A stretch of DNA of 64,000 nucleotides from Latrodectus hesperus (Eukaryota > Arthropoda > Arachnida > Araneae > Theridiidae): positions 46,465,020-46,529,019 of the forward strand of contig CM075862.1 of the NCBI GenBank assembly GCA_037975125.1, in the 5' to 3' direction. Below are positions 1 through 10,049 of this stretch, one piece after another; position 1 is the first letter of the stretch, and each line of letters starts with the position of its first letter. The notes under the pieces were generated by a model. That model saw only the letters and a program-made list of their open reading frames with translations. It had not been told where the DNA came from and searched no databases. The position numbers and the translations under genes are program-made.

Positions 1-639
1 TCGCAAAAATTTAAAAGTAATAGGTAAAGTATCGAAATTTTGAAATTAAGCACAAATCAACATATACTTTCTGAATTTACATTTTATTCATCTTATATTA
101 AATTATAGTTAGTAATCAGTGACTTACTTATAAAATATACTATATAAATTAAAAACATCTAAAAACAAATTGTTATAAATGAGGTAGATAACATTGACAT
201 CGAACTATTATTTATTCAATTTTTAATTATTAAAACTAAAAAATTTTTCCGCGGTATAATACTGAAATAAAAAAAATTAAAAGAATTTATCATTTGAATA
301 AATAAATTAGATCAAAACGTTCTACTGAATAAATTAATAATTATCAAATTTTAAAATAAAAATAAAATAAATAAAAGGCTGTCAAGAAATACTTACATGT
401 TTTGGAGGTGGTATGAAAATTAGTAGAGAAAAACAGCAATAAATAAAATTTCATTTTACTATTTATAATATTAAAAATATTCAAACTGAACACGCACAAT
501 AATAACACAATACATAGTATAATTATGAAAGTGATTCACAAAAAATTGTTATAGTATGATTATACATCATGAAAATATATGTGTCATGAAAATATATGTA
601 CATCATGAAAATATAATAATAAAAATATATGTAAATTCT
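1..639. other. AT-rich DNA without a recognisable gene
   Basis: Nothing coding or repetitive is recognised here. The stretch is A/T-rich with many short poly-A and poly-T runs and stops in every frame. The region near 580-620 repeats a short catgaaaatata-like unit three times, which produces a spurious reading frame. Confidence 0.6.
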
Positions 640-960
640 ATATTTAACCACGCGATTGACCGCGCACGTTAATTTTCTCGAAGATGTATAATCTAGAAAA
701 ATAAACACGTCGCCATCTGCCGAATACCTGTGCAACTTAGATAATAAACCGCCATCTATTAGGAACTTACAGAACTAAACAATAAATAAACATTAATGTC
801 GTATAATAAATATTGAAAATAATAATTAAGAGATAAAAACTATTCTATCTTTTAAGTTGGACTATATTATAAATGGTTACAAAATTTTATCAAAATCCGT
901 TCAGTAGTTTCGGAGTTTATCGGGAACATACATCGTGACACGAAATTTTTATATATAGAG
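640..960 (+). repeat. Probable 3' tail of an arthropod retroelement or SINE
   Basis: The segment is richer in CpG and unique words than its flanks. It ends with a conserved-looking string around 893-935 (ccgttcagtagtttcggag, then cgggaacatacat) followed by a TATATAG-rich end at 950-962. Strings of the form 'ccgttcagtagtttyggag' followed by an AT microsatellite are common at the 3' ends of dispersed arthropod elements; this is recalled pattern knowledge. No coding domain remains, so the clade cannot be named. The start is approximate. Confidence 0.35.
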
Positions 961-962
961 AT

Positions 963-3560
963 ATATAAATATATATATATATATATACATATGTATATAG
1001 TGGGTGGGTGGATGTGATCGCTCATCGCTTCGGACTGCAAACAAATCGTCTATCTTGATTTCATCCAAAACCGAAACTGTTTTCATTTTGAACCACCCCC
1101 TCCCTCGTTTATTCTTTGAAGAAATGGGAGGATGTCCGAGCAATGATCTTAGAATGACAACTAAACTAAGCTGATATCGTAAAGTTAGGCATCTTTACAA
1201 CAACAGTTCTATTGATCACTTTCGGATAGTCTTAAAAAAAGAGAGAAAAGCAATCGACACTGGACATGTTCTTTAATGCCCATTAAACAAACAATGAAAA
1301 GCATTGATTAATATTCAAGACTATTTTTAATGAACTTACTAAGTTATTATACACAATTTTTTTAATTTAATTTTTAGGGTCTCCTGAATGAATTAATGGA
1401 TTTTACAAAAAAAAAATCTATGGCAAATCGATGATCGTTTACGAGCAATTCTGATTGAGAATATAGTCTTATAATGGGCTATGCTCGTTAACCGATCACT
1501 CCATGTATGTATGTATATATTATATAACTACAAATTTATCTCGTTTTCTTCGTTTAATGCTCAATTTAAAAATATCTGATTTTATTTAAAGTGTTATTTA
1601 GATTGAAATATGTGCAAGGAATTGGGTTAGTTTGCTAAGAAAATAACCTATTTTGCAAGGAAACTAAATTGAGTAACGCATTTTAAATACAGTTCTATAA
1701 TAGTAAAATGCATGTTAATCGTAGTAGTTAGCTAAAAATTGTAACTTGGAGTTAATATTAAAAAAATACGTATTTAGTATTTGATATCTGTGAAATGTAT
1801 GATCCGTGATAATTGTATTTTCATTCTTATATCCAAGCATTTTTTATTCAATAATAAATATTAGCATCACATAACACAGACAACTGAGCCAAAATGCACC
1901 AAAGTTAGCCATAAAAAGAGCAAAAACTAAGATATCTTTATAGCCATTTGTAATTAACTGCATAATCCAAAATGGCTTAATAAATAATATATAAAAATAT
2001 TACTTGCATATTGTTAACATTAATAAAACTCTATTACCATAAATTTAAAGGAAAAATTTTGGATGACCAAAATCCTGACTATTGATTCGATTTTATTCAA
2101 TTTATAAATCTTCCCATTTAACTTTAAGTAAAACTATTTTATAGCTTGAAAGAAACACGTTACTTAATTAATTTATAAATGTAGATAGAATGCAACTATT
2201 CTCTATTATTTACACAGAAATTTCCTGTTTATTTGTATGTTCTTATCGTTTTTTTAATACCTTAACTAATAATTTAAATAACTCATTTCTCCATTGCCAG
2301 CTTGCATTATTTTCCCGAAACTCAGTTTACGAAAATATCACTTCCAATTTTAAATTACACGAGTTTTCACCGATTTAATAGGGCAGGAATTTGTAGAGAG
2401 CATTTGCATAGATTTCGCTGGACCAGTATAATATATCATCGTTACTTTAAAGTATTTTGGACAGGTAACTCTTTAAACCGCTCCCGGACTTGGCTGTTAA
2501 CCGTGTAGATAAGGAGGCTTTTGTGTCGTTATCTTGATTTTCAAGCCGTGGCATTAACGGACGGTTACTTCAGCAACCCTCCTTCGTCCGCTAAAAAGTA
2601 GAAAAAAAAAATTAAAGTAATTTATATTTCATGCACTCATAGGTACATCTTTTTAAAAAAACACCCCGTTGAATTTTCCTTTTTTGCTTACACTTCTCAA
2701 CAAAAAGCTGGCATAGACATTCGTTTTATTATACAATGGCCCAAAATACACCAAAATCGGATATTTTATCAACCATCTTCTTATTTGGCGAGATTTTTCG
2801 TTGTGAAACTTGACTCCACCGTGCGGTTGACTTGTCACTCAAATACCTTCTTTTTTGCAGCGTTTTTCAACAGAGATCTTCCTCGGGGAAGTAAATATTT
2901 ATGAGAATTTCGAGTTTTCTTTATTTTCCTTCGTCACCCCTTCTCATACTCGAAATATTTGTTGTATAATTTTTCTCCCTAGGATTATGCAAATTTTTTT
3001 TTCAGTCGGCGGATATTTTTTCCAGGTTTATTTTCAGAATTTTTCAATGTCTTATTTATCTTAGTTTCTGCCACATTACCATCATTTCAATATTTCACAA
3101 TTTTTTTTTCTCATGAAAATGATATATACATATATCCAAGCAAAAAGCTTACAGAATATTTATTCTACAATGAATTGATAAATTCAAACATTTTCAATTG
3201 AAATAAATACATAGACTAAAGTTTTAATTTCACTATTCTCTTTGATGGGTACCTTTTTTTACCATCAAATACTGACAATCCGGCGTCTCAATTCAGCATT
3301 TATGATAGTCCCTGTCTCACAAAAATGAAAGTTTTATGCAATTTTTGTGTGACAAATATATTTCCCTTTCAACGTTGTTTAAAATTCCCTTTTTAATCCT
3401 GGCTTAATGTTTGTTTCTAAAATAATCTTACTTTATTAAACTATATATAGCAAGAGAACGATATGTTTATGAACTATGTCCTCACTCATAGTATGATTAA
3501 GTTTCGAAATATATTTAGGACTGAATCAAAAGGTATGAATAAAGATTTATATTCACAGTA
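963..3560. other. Non-coding AT-rich DNA
   Basis: No gene is supported. A short AT array lies at 961-986. A patch at about 2465-2597 stands out by its higher G+C and could be a remnant of a repeat or an exon, but no frame in it resembles a known protein. Short ORFs near 2190-2508, 2653-2838 and 2855-3064 are of chance length and show no domain. Confidence 0.55.
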
Positions 3561-3563
3561 TGT

Positions 3564-3565
<2 letters not shown>

Positions 3566-3655
<90 letters not shown>
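3566..3655. repeat. (TA)n microsatellite
   Basis: About 45 uninterrupted TA units. It abuts the outer edge of an inverted-repeat arm derived from the Penelope-like element, so it may mark that element's terminus or have expanded from its AT-rich end. Confidence 0.95.
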
Positions 3656-3656
<1 letters not shown>

Positions 3657-3661
<5 letters not shown>

Positions 3662-3777
3662 AAATATGAAAAATTTTGAAACCAGAAATATATAAAATTG
3701 GAAAAATACTAAAATATACGATGCAAATGATAAGATAGTATAGGGACCATGTCTTCACCAGAAAGGAGATGGCCAGC
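3657..3777. repeat. Inverted-repeat arm, left (partner at 5067-5184)
   Basis: The reverse complement of this segment matches 5067-5184 at roughly 85 percent by eye. Shared words include ggtccctat, atcgtatattttagtatttt and ccaattttatat. The right partner overlaps the upstream part of a Penelope-like RT reading frame on the minus strand, so this arm is a second, oppositely oriented fragment of the same element. Penelope-like elements often insert as partial tandem or inverted copies with terminal repeats, which fits this arrangement. Confidence 0.75.
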
Positions 3778-3991
3778 TATGAAAAATGAAGACTCTTTTC
3801 TGACATGCACGAAGGACAAATGTCTAAATATCTTCGAGCAATTTCCCCGAGGATTGTTCGTATTAAAAGATAAAAAACAATGATTCACTTAGTTCAAAAA
3901 TTCGAATAAATATATTTGCAGAAAAGTAAAAATACTCTCAATAGATGTAACATACATACAGTAGAAAAAATACATAATACCAAAATCAGCA

Positions 3992-4215
3992 TATTTATTT
4001 ATTTATTTTATTACATTACATATATTCAGACTTGTATGCTTGAGATCCGCTTGTAAATCTTCGTCGATAATAGGACAAATAGCACAATGACATATGTACA
4101 ACCACAGAAGAATAACGAAGAAAACACCCAGGGCCATGGTGGGAATCGAACCCACATTCCTACGCTCTCAAGCGATTAGCGGTGATGCTTTAGACCACTC
4201 TGCCACGGAGCGCCC
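3992..4215 (-). mobile_element. SINE-A, tRNA-derived, with 12-bp target-site duplication
   Basis: Read on the minus strand, the element begins at about 4215 with a tRNA-like head. Box A is tggcagagtgg and box B is ggttcgattcc, which matches the polymerase III consensus exactly. The body follows, and the 3' tail is a short ATAAA-like array, seen on the plus strand as (attt)n at 3994-4010. The target word ccaaaatcagca occurs at 3980-3991 and again at 4216-4227, bracketing 224 bp exactly. Both promoter boxes and the duplication are intact, so this is a fairly recent insertion. It sits inside the Penelope-like remnant and therefore postdates it. The tRNA-like 4140-4215 segment is not a functional tRNA gene because no 3' acceptor stem follows box B. 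Confidence 0.85.
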
Positions 4216-4500
4216 CCAAAATCAGCAAATGAGATTGATTTTATATATTAGAATAATAGGAGAGTTGCCAAAGGTAAATTTGCAATTAGAATAAAGAAAT
4301 ATTGCCTGGAGTAATTAATTTCAAAAAAGTTAAAGTGGCTTAGAAACATATAGTAAATTAGAAATTAAACTGTGTTAAAGGTGATTTAAGCTTAAGTTAT
4401 GTATAAAATAAGATGTGTAAATGTAGGTGCTTTCAGGATTCTTGAACAGGAACTTCAATGATTGGGTGGCCCTTCTGTAGTTATAAAAACTACGCATTAC
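4216..4500. other. AT-rich DNA inside the Penelope-like remnant
   Basis: No coding motif is recognised between the SINE and the RT remnant. On the minus strand this is the expected position of the C-terminal part of a Penelope-like ORF (linker and GIY-YIG endonuclease), but no endonuclease motif is visible, so that part appears lost or too diverged. Confidence 0.5.
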
Positions 4501-4501
4501 T

Positions 4502-5113
4502 TCAACTTACAAGCGATTCCCTACTTCCTACATATTTTAAAATAAAATTAATTGGATTATTATTATTTTTTACGTGGGCTATTAGAAGTTTTATTTCATT
4601 TTTGGTAGATTCATAATTGCTACAGATATTATAAATGCGATTAAGTACATTAAATATAACGTTTCTGAAAAATTTTAAAGAAATATTTGAGTTCCAGGAA
4701 ATTAACATCAAGTTTAAATTGATTTGTTTTGTCGAAGACATCAATATATGTAGTAGAATTATCGATAGTGATAAATAAATCCAAAAATTCTGTTTTAGAA
4801 TCAAATAAATTAGTTTTAATTAGAGAAAGTTCTGCAGGGTAAATAGTTTTAGAAATATTTTCAAAATTTAAATTGTTGAAAAAATAGTGATATCATCTAT
4901 GTATCTGAAAGCAAAAGGATATTGATAAATGAAGCGTTTTTCAAAGTAATGTAGAAATAAATTTGCTAGTGTGTTAGAAAAGTTGGATCCCTGTGGAATT
5001 CTACAATTTTGAATAAACATATTTTCACCGTTAAATATAAGATTATTATAAATACACATTTTGCATATCTTCTCCCTCCTGATGAAGACGTGGTCCCTAT
5101 GCCTTCTTATCAT
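4502..5113 (-). pseudogene. Penelope-like reverse transcriptase, decayed fragment
   Basis: The minus strand carries the core of an RT. The upstream frame (5113-4868) holds an RT motif IPQGS followed by NTLANLFLHYFE (the B/4 region), then RYIDDITIF, the catalytic YxDD box. That frame stops just after the catalytic box. A +1-type shift then continues with a YPAELSLIKTN-like stretch and an FLD-like stretch, and a third frame (4804-4502) continues with NRIYNICSN and a following NNNNPINFI segment that match the thumb-like region of Penelope-like proteins. At least two frameshifts separate these pieces. The order RT motif 4, YxDD, 'YP.EL', 'FLD', 'RI..ICS' is characteristic of this superfamily. The GIY-YIG domain and N-terminus are not seen. 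Assignment to the superfamily is fairly secure; the lineage is not. Confidence 0.75.
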
Positions 5114-5184
5114 TTACATCGTATATTTTAGTATTTTTCCAATTTTATATTTCTGGTTTCAATATTTTTCATGTTTTATCTTAT
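5067..5184. repeat. Inverted-repeat arm, right (partner at 3657-3777)
   Basis: This is the plus-strand counterpart of the left arm. It overlaps the upstream end of the RT frame, so the duplicated piece includes coding sequence just before the IPQGS motif. The arms are about 1.3 kb apart with a SINE and the RT remnant between them. Confidence 0.75.
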
Positions 5185-5308
5185 TTATATTGACAAATCT
5201 TTCTTTAGCTGCTTTTGCGCTGGCTAGATTTCCTGTAATGTATTGTAGTTCAGATTTTATTATATTATATTCTTATTCATTACTTATATATTAATATATA
5301 TTTTTTGG

Positions 5309-5311
<3 letters not shown>

Positions 5312-5351
<40 letters not shown>
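5312..5351. repeat. (TA)n microsatellite
   Basis: About 20 TA units lying outside the right inverted-repeat arm, mirroring the larger array outside the left arm. Confidence 0.9.
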
Positions 5352-5353
<2 letters not shown>

Positions 5354-5360
5354 TTTTTCC

Positions 5361-5405
5361 AGATCCAGACATTCAATTTTTGCACTTAAGAGAGTGTCTG
5401 GATCT
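5361..5405. repeat. 11-bp inverted repeat (agatccagaca / tgtctggatct)
   Basis: Perfect 11-bp arms at 5361-5371 and 5395-5405 with a 23-base spacer, just outside the (TA)n array. It may belong to the Penelope-like element's upstream region. No function is evident. Confidence 0.6.
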
Positions 5406-5499
5406 CCAAACTTTAAATTCTACGAATTGTTTAGCAAATGTATTTACTCTCATCGTCTGGATTAAAGTTTACATAGAAAATGAGCTTACTTTGTAAAGC

Positions 5500-6135
5500 T
5501 ATAGTAAGAAGGCTAAAACTGTGAACTAAGACTTTGATTATTTAGTTTCTGGATATAAGCCGGGCTCAAGAGAGATATAAATGAAGATCCATTGTTGTTG
5601 ACATTGAGAAAATGAAACGAATTAACTCCATGTCCGCCATTGTCAAAATATCGTTAACAAGGTTTAAGCACTGAAACCAATGCTTTTTCAATTACATTTT
5701 TCTATCTGTTATTTGTAGAAAATGATGGGCGCTAAGCATTATTGCATATTTCATAAAAAATTCCTAATATTGCATGAAAATTAATGAATTAACATACATA
5801 GCTCCATTGTAGCATTTCAAAGGAAATATTGCTGCTAAAATAGGAATCGATTTATGTCTAATATTTTAACGAATTTTTAAAATCTAAAATAATTGTTACT
5901 GTAGAATAAATTGCTGAATATAAAAGAAATATAAGCTATGAAATTTTTATAAAGGTTTCTTGTAAATCTTTAGAAAATATTAAAATACCAAGATTACATT
6001 TTAAGATTTTTATATTTATATTTTAATACATTTAAAATCCTTAACAAAGCAATTTCAATTTAGTAAAAATATAATAAAAATTTATATGTATTCAAATGTT
6101 AACAAATATATAGGATTAAAAGTGAAATAAGTATA
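5500..6135. other. Non-coding AT-rich DNA
   Basis: No gene or repeat family is recognised in this stretch. Confidence 0.6.
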
Positions 6136-6137
6136 TA

Positions 6138-7534
6138 CACTACTGGCCATTAAAATTGCTACACCAAGAAGGAATGCAGATAACAGAACGATATTTATTG
6201 GACACATACATTATAGTGGAAAGAACAAGTGATTAGATTTACAGGAAATTAGGATGTATATATCTTGAGAAATCAGTACCCAGAGCAGCCACCTCTGGCT
6301 GCAATAACAGCATTTATCCGCCTAGGCATGGAGTCAAATAGAGATTGTAAGGCATTTTCGGGGATCTCAGTCCATACAGCTACAACACTATGCCATAGTT
6401 CATCGACAGTAGTGGATGGTGATGGATTGCGTGCCAATCGCTCGGCAACCATTGACCACACGTTCTCAGTTGGTGACAGATCAGGAGAACGTGCTGGCCA
6501 GGTTAACAGTCGAAACTGTTCTGTATCAAGGAAGTTCAGAACAGTACGGGCAACATGTGGTCATGAATTATCCTGTTGAAACAAAGCATTAGGGAGGCCT
6601 TCGAAGATAGGGCAGAGCCACGGGCCTTAACACATCGGAAATGTAACGGTTGCTGTTCGAAGTGCGAACAAGAAGCTGATCGAGACGTGTATCCAATGGC
6701 ACCCCATACCATCACTCCAGCAGATGGGCCAGTATGGCGATGGCCTATGCAAGCTGGCAATGCGCGTTCTCCACGATACCTCCAAACAAGGATGCGGCCA
6801 TCATGGTCCTGTATACAGAACTGAGATTCATCTGTAAAGATGACGAGATGCCATTCCCGCTTCCAGGTTCGTCACTGATCACACCAATGAAAGCGCTCCT
6901 ATCTGTGACGCAGCGTCAATGGTAGCCGAAGCCATGGTCGCCGTGCAGACCAGCCATGCTGCTGCAAACGTCGTCGAACTGTTCGAGCAGAAACTTGTTG
7001 CCTTGCAAATGACATCCATTTCTCGACTCAGAGTTCATGACGTGGCTGTACGACCCCTTGTAACCATACGGATAAGATGTCTGTCTTCTCTGCTGTTAGT
7101 GATGGGGGTCGCTGAGATCCTGCATGACGTTCCGTATGATTGTCCTGAACCCATCGATTCCATATTCTGCTAAAAGTGATGGGGTCTCGACCGACGCGAG
7201 CAGCAATATTGCGGTACGATAAACCACAATCCCAGTAGGCTATTATCCTACCTCGATCAAAGTCAGACACGTGCTGATAGACATTTCTTCTTCTTACACG
7301 AGGCATTACAACTTTCTTTGCCGAAAACAACGTTGAAACGGAAATTGAGTATGAGAAAACTGCTGTCAAATCTCTGGTTTTATACATATTGTAGATGTCA
7401 CTACTATCGCCTGCTTTGTATGAATGCGCTAAAAATCTAACCATTTGCATATCACAGCAAGTTCTACCTGTCATGCAAATTTCACGTGTGTGTTGAGCCG
7501 CTTTCCTAGTTAGCAATTTTAATGGCCAGTAGTG
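6138..7534 (-). mobile_element. Tc1-like element 1, near full length, perfect 24-bp TIRs
   Basis: The element is 1397 bp. It starts with cactactggccattaaaatt at 6138 and ends with the exact reverse complement at 7534; the match covers 24 bp without a mismatch. It is flanked by TA on both sides (6136-6137 and 7535-7536), the target duplication of the Tc1/mariner superfamily. A transposase pseudogene on the minus strand fills it. Perfect TIRs beside a broken transposase suggest a young copy, perhaps mobilised in trans. Confidence 0.93.
6273..7306 (-). pseudogene. Tc1-like transposase (element 1), frameshifted
   Basis: The family product would bind the TIRs and cut and paste the element. The chosen start is the ATG at 7306 (MPRVRRRNVYQHVSDFDRGR), where the N-terminal helix-turn-helix region begins; a frame extending upstream to 7516 runs through non-coding sequence. 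The first frame holds the DNA-binding domain and breaks at about 7028. The catalytic core is readable across other frames: VIFTDESQF (first Asp) near 6810-6845, HTGPSAGVMVWGAIGYTSRS near 6670-6730, FQQDNS (second Asp) followed by a stop near 6560, and SPDLSPTENVW (Glu) near 6455. The C-terminal frame ends at 6273 with GGCSGY. All three DDE positions survive, but several indels and stops break the gene. The span fits the usual 340-residue length. Confidence 0.9.
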
Positions 7535-7699
7535 TATATGTATCTATAAGTCTCGGGTTCTATTCCAACATCTGTTAAGCAATAGCAACGGTATTTTACA
7601 ATTCAAGATGCGCAGCTGTCTGCGTATTTGCTACTTTTTTGAATTTCTTCCTGGTGACATGCAAAAATAGTCCACTGCCTTTAAAAAAGCCCCCTTCCC

Positions 7700-7723
7700 A
7701 CATACATACATACATGCATACAT

Positions 7724-7817
<94 letters not shown>
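7700..7817. repeat. Compound microsatellite (CATA)n-(CA)n-(TA)n
   Basis: Three arrays follow each other: CATA tetranucleotides with one CATG variant (7700-7740), CA (7741-7759) and TA to 7817. The order suggests stepwise conversion of one simple repeat into the next. Confidence 0.95.
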
Positions 7818-7819
<2 letters not shown>

Positions 7820-8930
7820 ACGTATTCAAAGATAAAATATTTTATAATACAATTTAAATTATCAATATTTATTAATTTAAATTATCAATTTAAATAATCA
7901 ATGTACATTTTGCTGTTTCTTTTTACTATCTTTTAAGTTTTATCATGTACTGCTAAATAAAGGTTTTCTTATGCCTTTTCTTTAAAGTAAGGAGTCTCCT
8001 TTGGGAAATAACATAAATTAGTATTTATTACAATGCATACGTCTTAAGATTGAGTCAAATCAATTTTTAAAAATATTTCATGCTTTTATGTACATATATA
8101 ATAATAAAACTGATTTAAATTGAACATTCAGACTCGTTTTATTGCATTAACTTCCAGGATTGAAATATTTGTCAACTTAACATGTAAATTAATTTAAGTA
8201 AATTTAAATTTATATGACGGGTAAGACTAACGCTACTTTATATTGTGTATTCCTAAACTTTTAAATATTATAATAATATTTTATTTATGTTTATTTTTAT
8301 CTATATATATAGGTGATGATGTATTTTTTAATAAATAGTAATTTAGTTATAGTTTGAATCAAATGTTTCGTGAGCTTTTTTTATATATTGTAATTTCATT
8401 ATTCCAGTTTCCAAAAATCTTCACTGGAGATCTTAAGATAAACATGAGTATTCTAATAATAAATTAAATTATATTTATATATAGGATGTAAATATATGAG
8501 TGTATGAAATATTAATAGTAAGGGGTGATATTATAAATAGACATACTGTCAGAATATTTTATAAAAAGTGAATCTTATTATTGTACAGAAAGAGAAAAGT
8601 CAGAATTCCAACCGTATATATAGATGTTAATGAAGAAATAAACATGCATATCTCTTATTCAAAAGTAACTGGTATCGAATCTTTGATTTCTCAATACTTC
8701 AGTGAGCGTGGCCTAATTACTACATGGGGCTGAGCTCACAGATAAATTAACTAAATGATTAAGCCTGTTATTTTCATGGGAGGTTTAGACTTCAGAGAAA
8801 AGTTGTGATGCATAAAAATATCAAAATTTATTACATTTTAATGATAATTACTATTGATTTGACCTAAACCTTGTTGAAAAATCTTAAAAAATAGAAAAAA
8901 TTTCCTAAATTTTAAACCTTCAAATGAGAA
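7820..8930. other. Non-coding AT-rich DNA
   Basis: No gene or repeat is recognised. Faint coding-like similarity to a LINE may begin at about 8950. Confidence 0.55.
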
Positions 8931-9132
8931 ATTAAAAATTCTAAAGTCTTCCCTTTTAACGGTTCATGAATCTTATGATGCTTACGATATTCTTACGCAC
9001 AACCTACAAGTTTTACCAAAGGAGTTTAGCCTTAATATGACGTTAGAGTGACGTTAAAGAGCCATTTGGATCCTGTTTGGAATGTTGGCAAGCAATTTTC
9101 TGTACAGGATGCCTTAAAAAGTACTGCTTATG

Positions 9133-9200
9133 ATACTATGTATTTCAGATATCCTCTTGAAAAATGGCTCTATTCAAGAGGATGTCTGAAATATATAGTA
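9133..9200. repeat. Long imperfect hairpin, 28-bp arms
   Basis: The arms are 9134-9161 and 9173-9200, with two mismatches and an 11-base spacer. It lies in the upstream part of the decayed LINE. Confidence 0.8.
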
Positions 9201-9212
9201 TGTACATTGTAC

Positions 9213-9292
9213 ATTGTAAAATGGCACATCAGAATGTAGAATGCCTGACATTACAATGCCTTCTATGTATATTGTAAAATGGCACATCAGAA
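9213..9292 (+). repeat. Direct repeat, 22-bp unit, 58-bp period
   Basis: The 22-base word containing attgtaaaatggcacatcag occurs at 9213-9234 and 9271-9292. It lies next to the hairpin, so the segment 9133-9298 has had local duplication and inversion. Confidence 0.85.
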
Positions 9293-9329
9293 GATGTAAT
9301 TAGAAACGCTGATGCTATAGCATATTCAA

Positions 9330-10030
9330 GTGCTTTTAGTATTACTTATCCTGTTGGAAAATGTTGTGGTAACTTTGACGGTGATATAGCTTAATATCAT
9401 TTGCGATCCATAAATATGAAAGAGTTCTGAACACAATATTATGCTTCTTATCAATTCTCAATCTACTATTTTGACACTTACAAATACAAGGTACAAAATA
9501 GGAACTCATTAGTTCATTCCTCGAGAATGAAGTTAAGGGAACTTAAAAAGACTTAAAAAAGCTTTGCCTTCTTGTGGATTCCTAGACATTGTGACATTTT
9601 TAGGAACAAACAAGCTAATAGGCTATCTAAAGCGGTACCTCATGTCACAACTATACTTTCCTCTGCGTAACACAAAAAGAATCATTTAAATAAATTAAAT
9701 AATAATAGAGCCTCCGTCTATAGTGATGCAAGTGTAGGTAAGAGTTGGATTGTCTTGCTCAAAACAGAAGTTGAATCCACAATTTACTGCCTCGATCTGT
9801 TGGAGTTGCTTGCTTTCGTTTGCTTACAGGACATGACTATTTGCAGAAACATTTACATTTTACTGGTGTCAAGTATTCGGCTTGTTTCTTTCGGTGCCAA
9901 CAGTGGATATGGATGGTGACCACTTCAGGTACTGCCCCACTATTTTAAAGTTTCATGAAGACAACGCTACGGACGCTAATTTTAATTATTTTTACGCTCC
10001 ATCATTTTATAGAGTTGCTTGTCAACTGAT
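9330..10030 (+). pseudogene. Jockey-like LINE, RNase H and C-terminal end, heavily decayed
   Basis: Fragments in shifting frames match the end of a non-LTR retrotransposon ORF2. A weak RNase H part is visible at about 9335-9400 (SAFSITYPVGK, NFDGDIA). FLWIPRHCDIFRNKQANRLSK at 9570-9635 corresponds to the 'W.PSH.GI.GNE.AD.LAK' motif of RNase H. RSVGVACFRLLTGHDYLQKH at 9795-9855 and MDGDHFRYCPTIL at 9910-9950 match the C-terminal segment that follows RNase H and precedes the zinc-knuckle-like end. Multiple frameshifts and stops are present. RT and endonuclease domains are absent, as expected for a 5'-truncated copy. The Jockey-like label is inferred from motif order. Confidence 0.75.
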
Positions 10031-10049
10031 GACATAGATGCCAAAACAG

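Noticed and set aside
949..1143. 64-codon minus-strand frame
   Set aside because: Half is a TA-array translation; no domain in the rest.
3463..3758. Open frames with long Ile-Tyr runs on both strands
   Set aside because: They are translations of the (TA)n array. The same applies at 5305-5350, 7596-7857 and 17297-17683.
4140..4215. Minus-strand tRNA gene
   Set aside because: Both promoter boxes are present, but no acceptor stem closes the cloverleaf and the sequence continues into a SINE body with a simple tail.
4094..4294. 66-codon plus-strand frame
   Set aside because: It runs antisense through SINE-A; the tRNA-like box B and target duplication explain the sequence.
6265..7173. Plus-strand frames within 6265-7173
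   Set aside because: Antisense to the Tc1 transposase, whose motifs lie on the minus strand.
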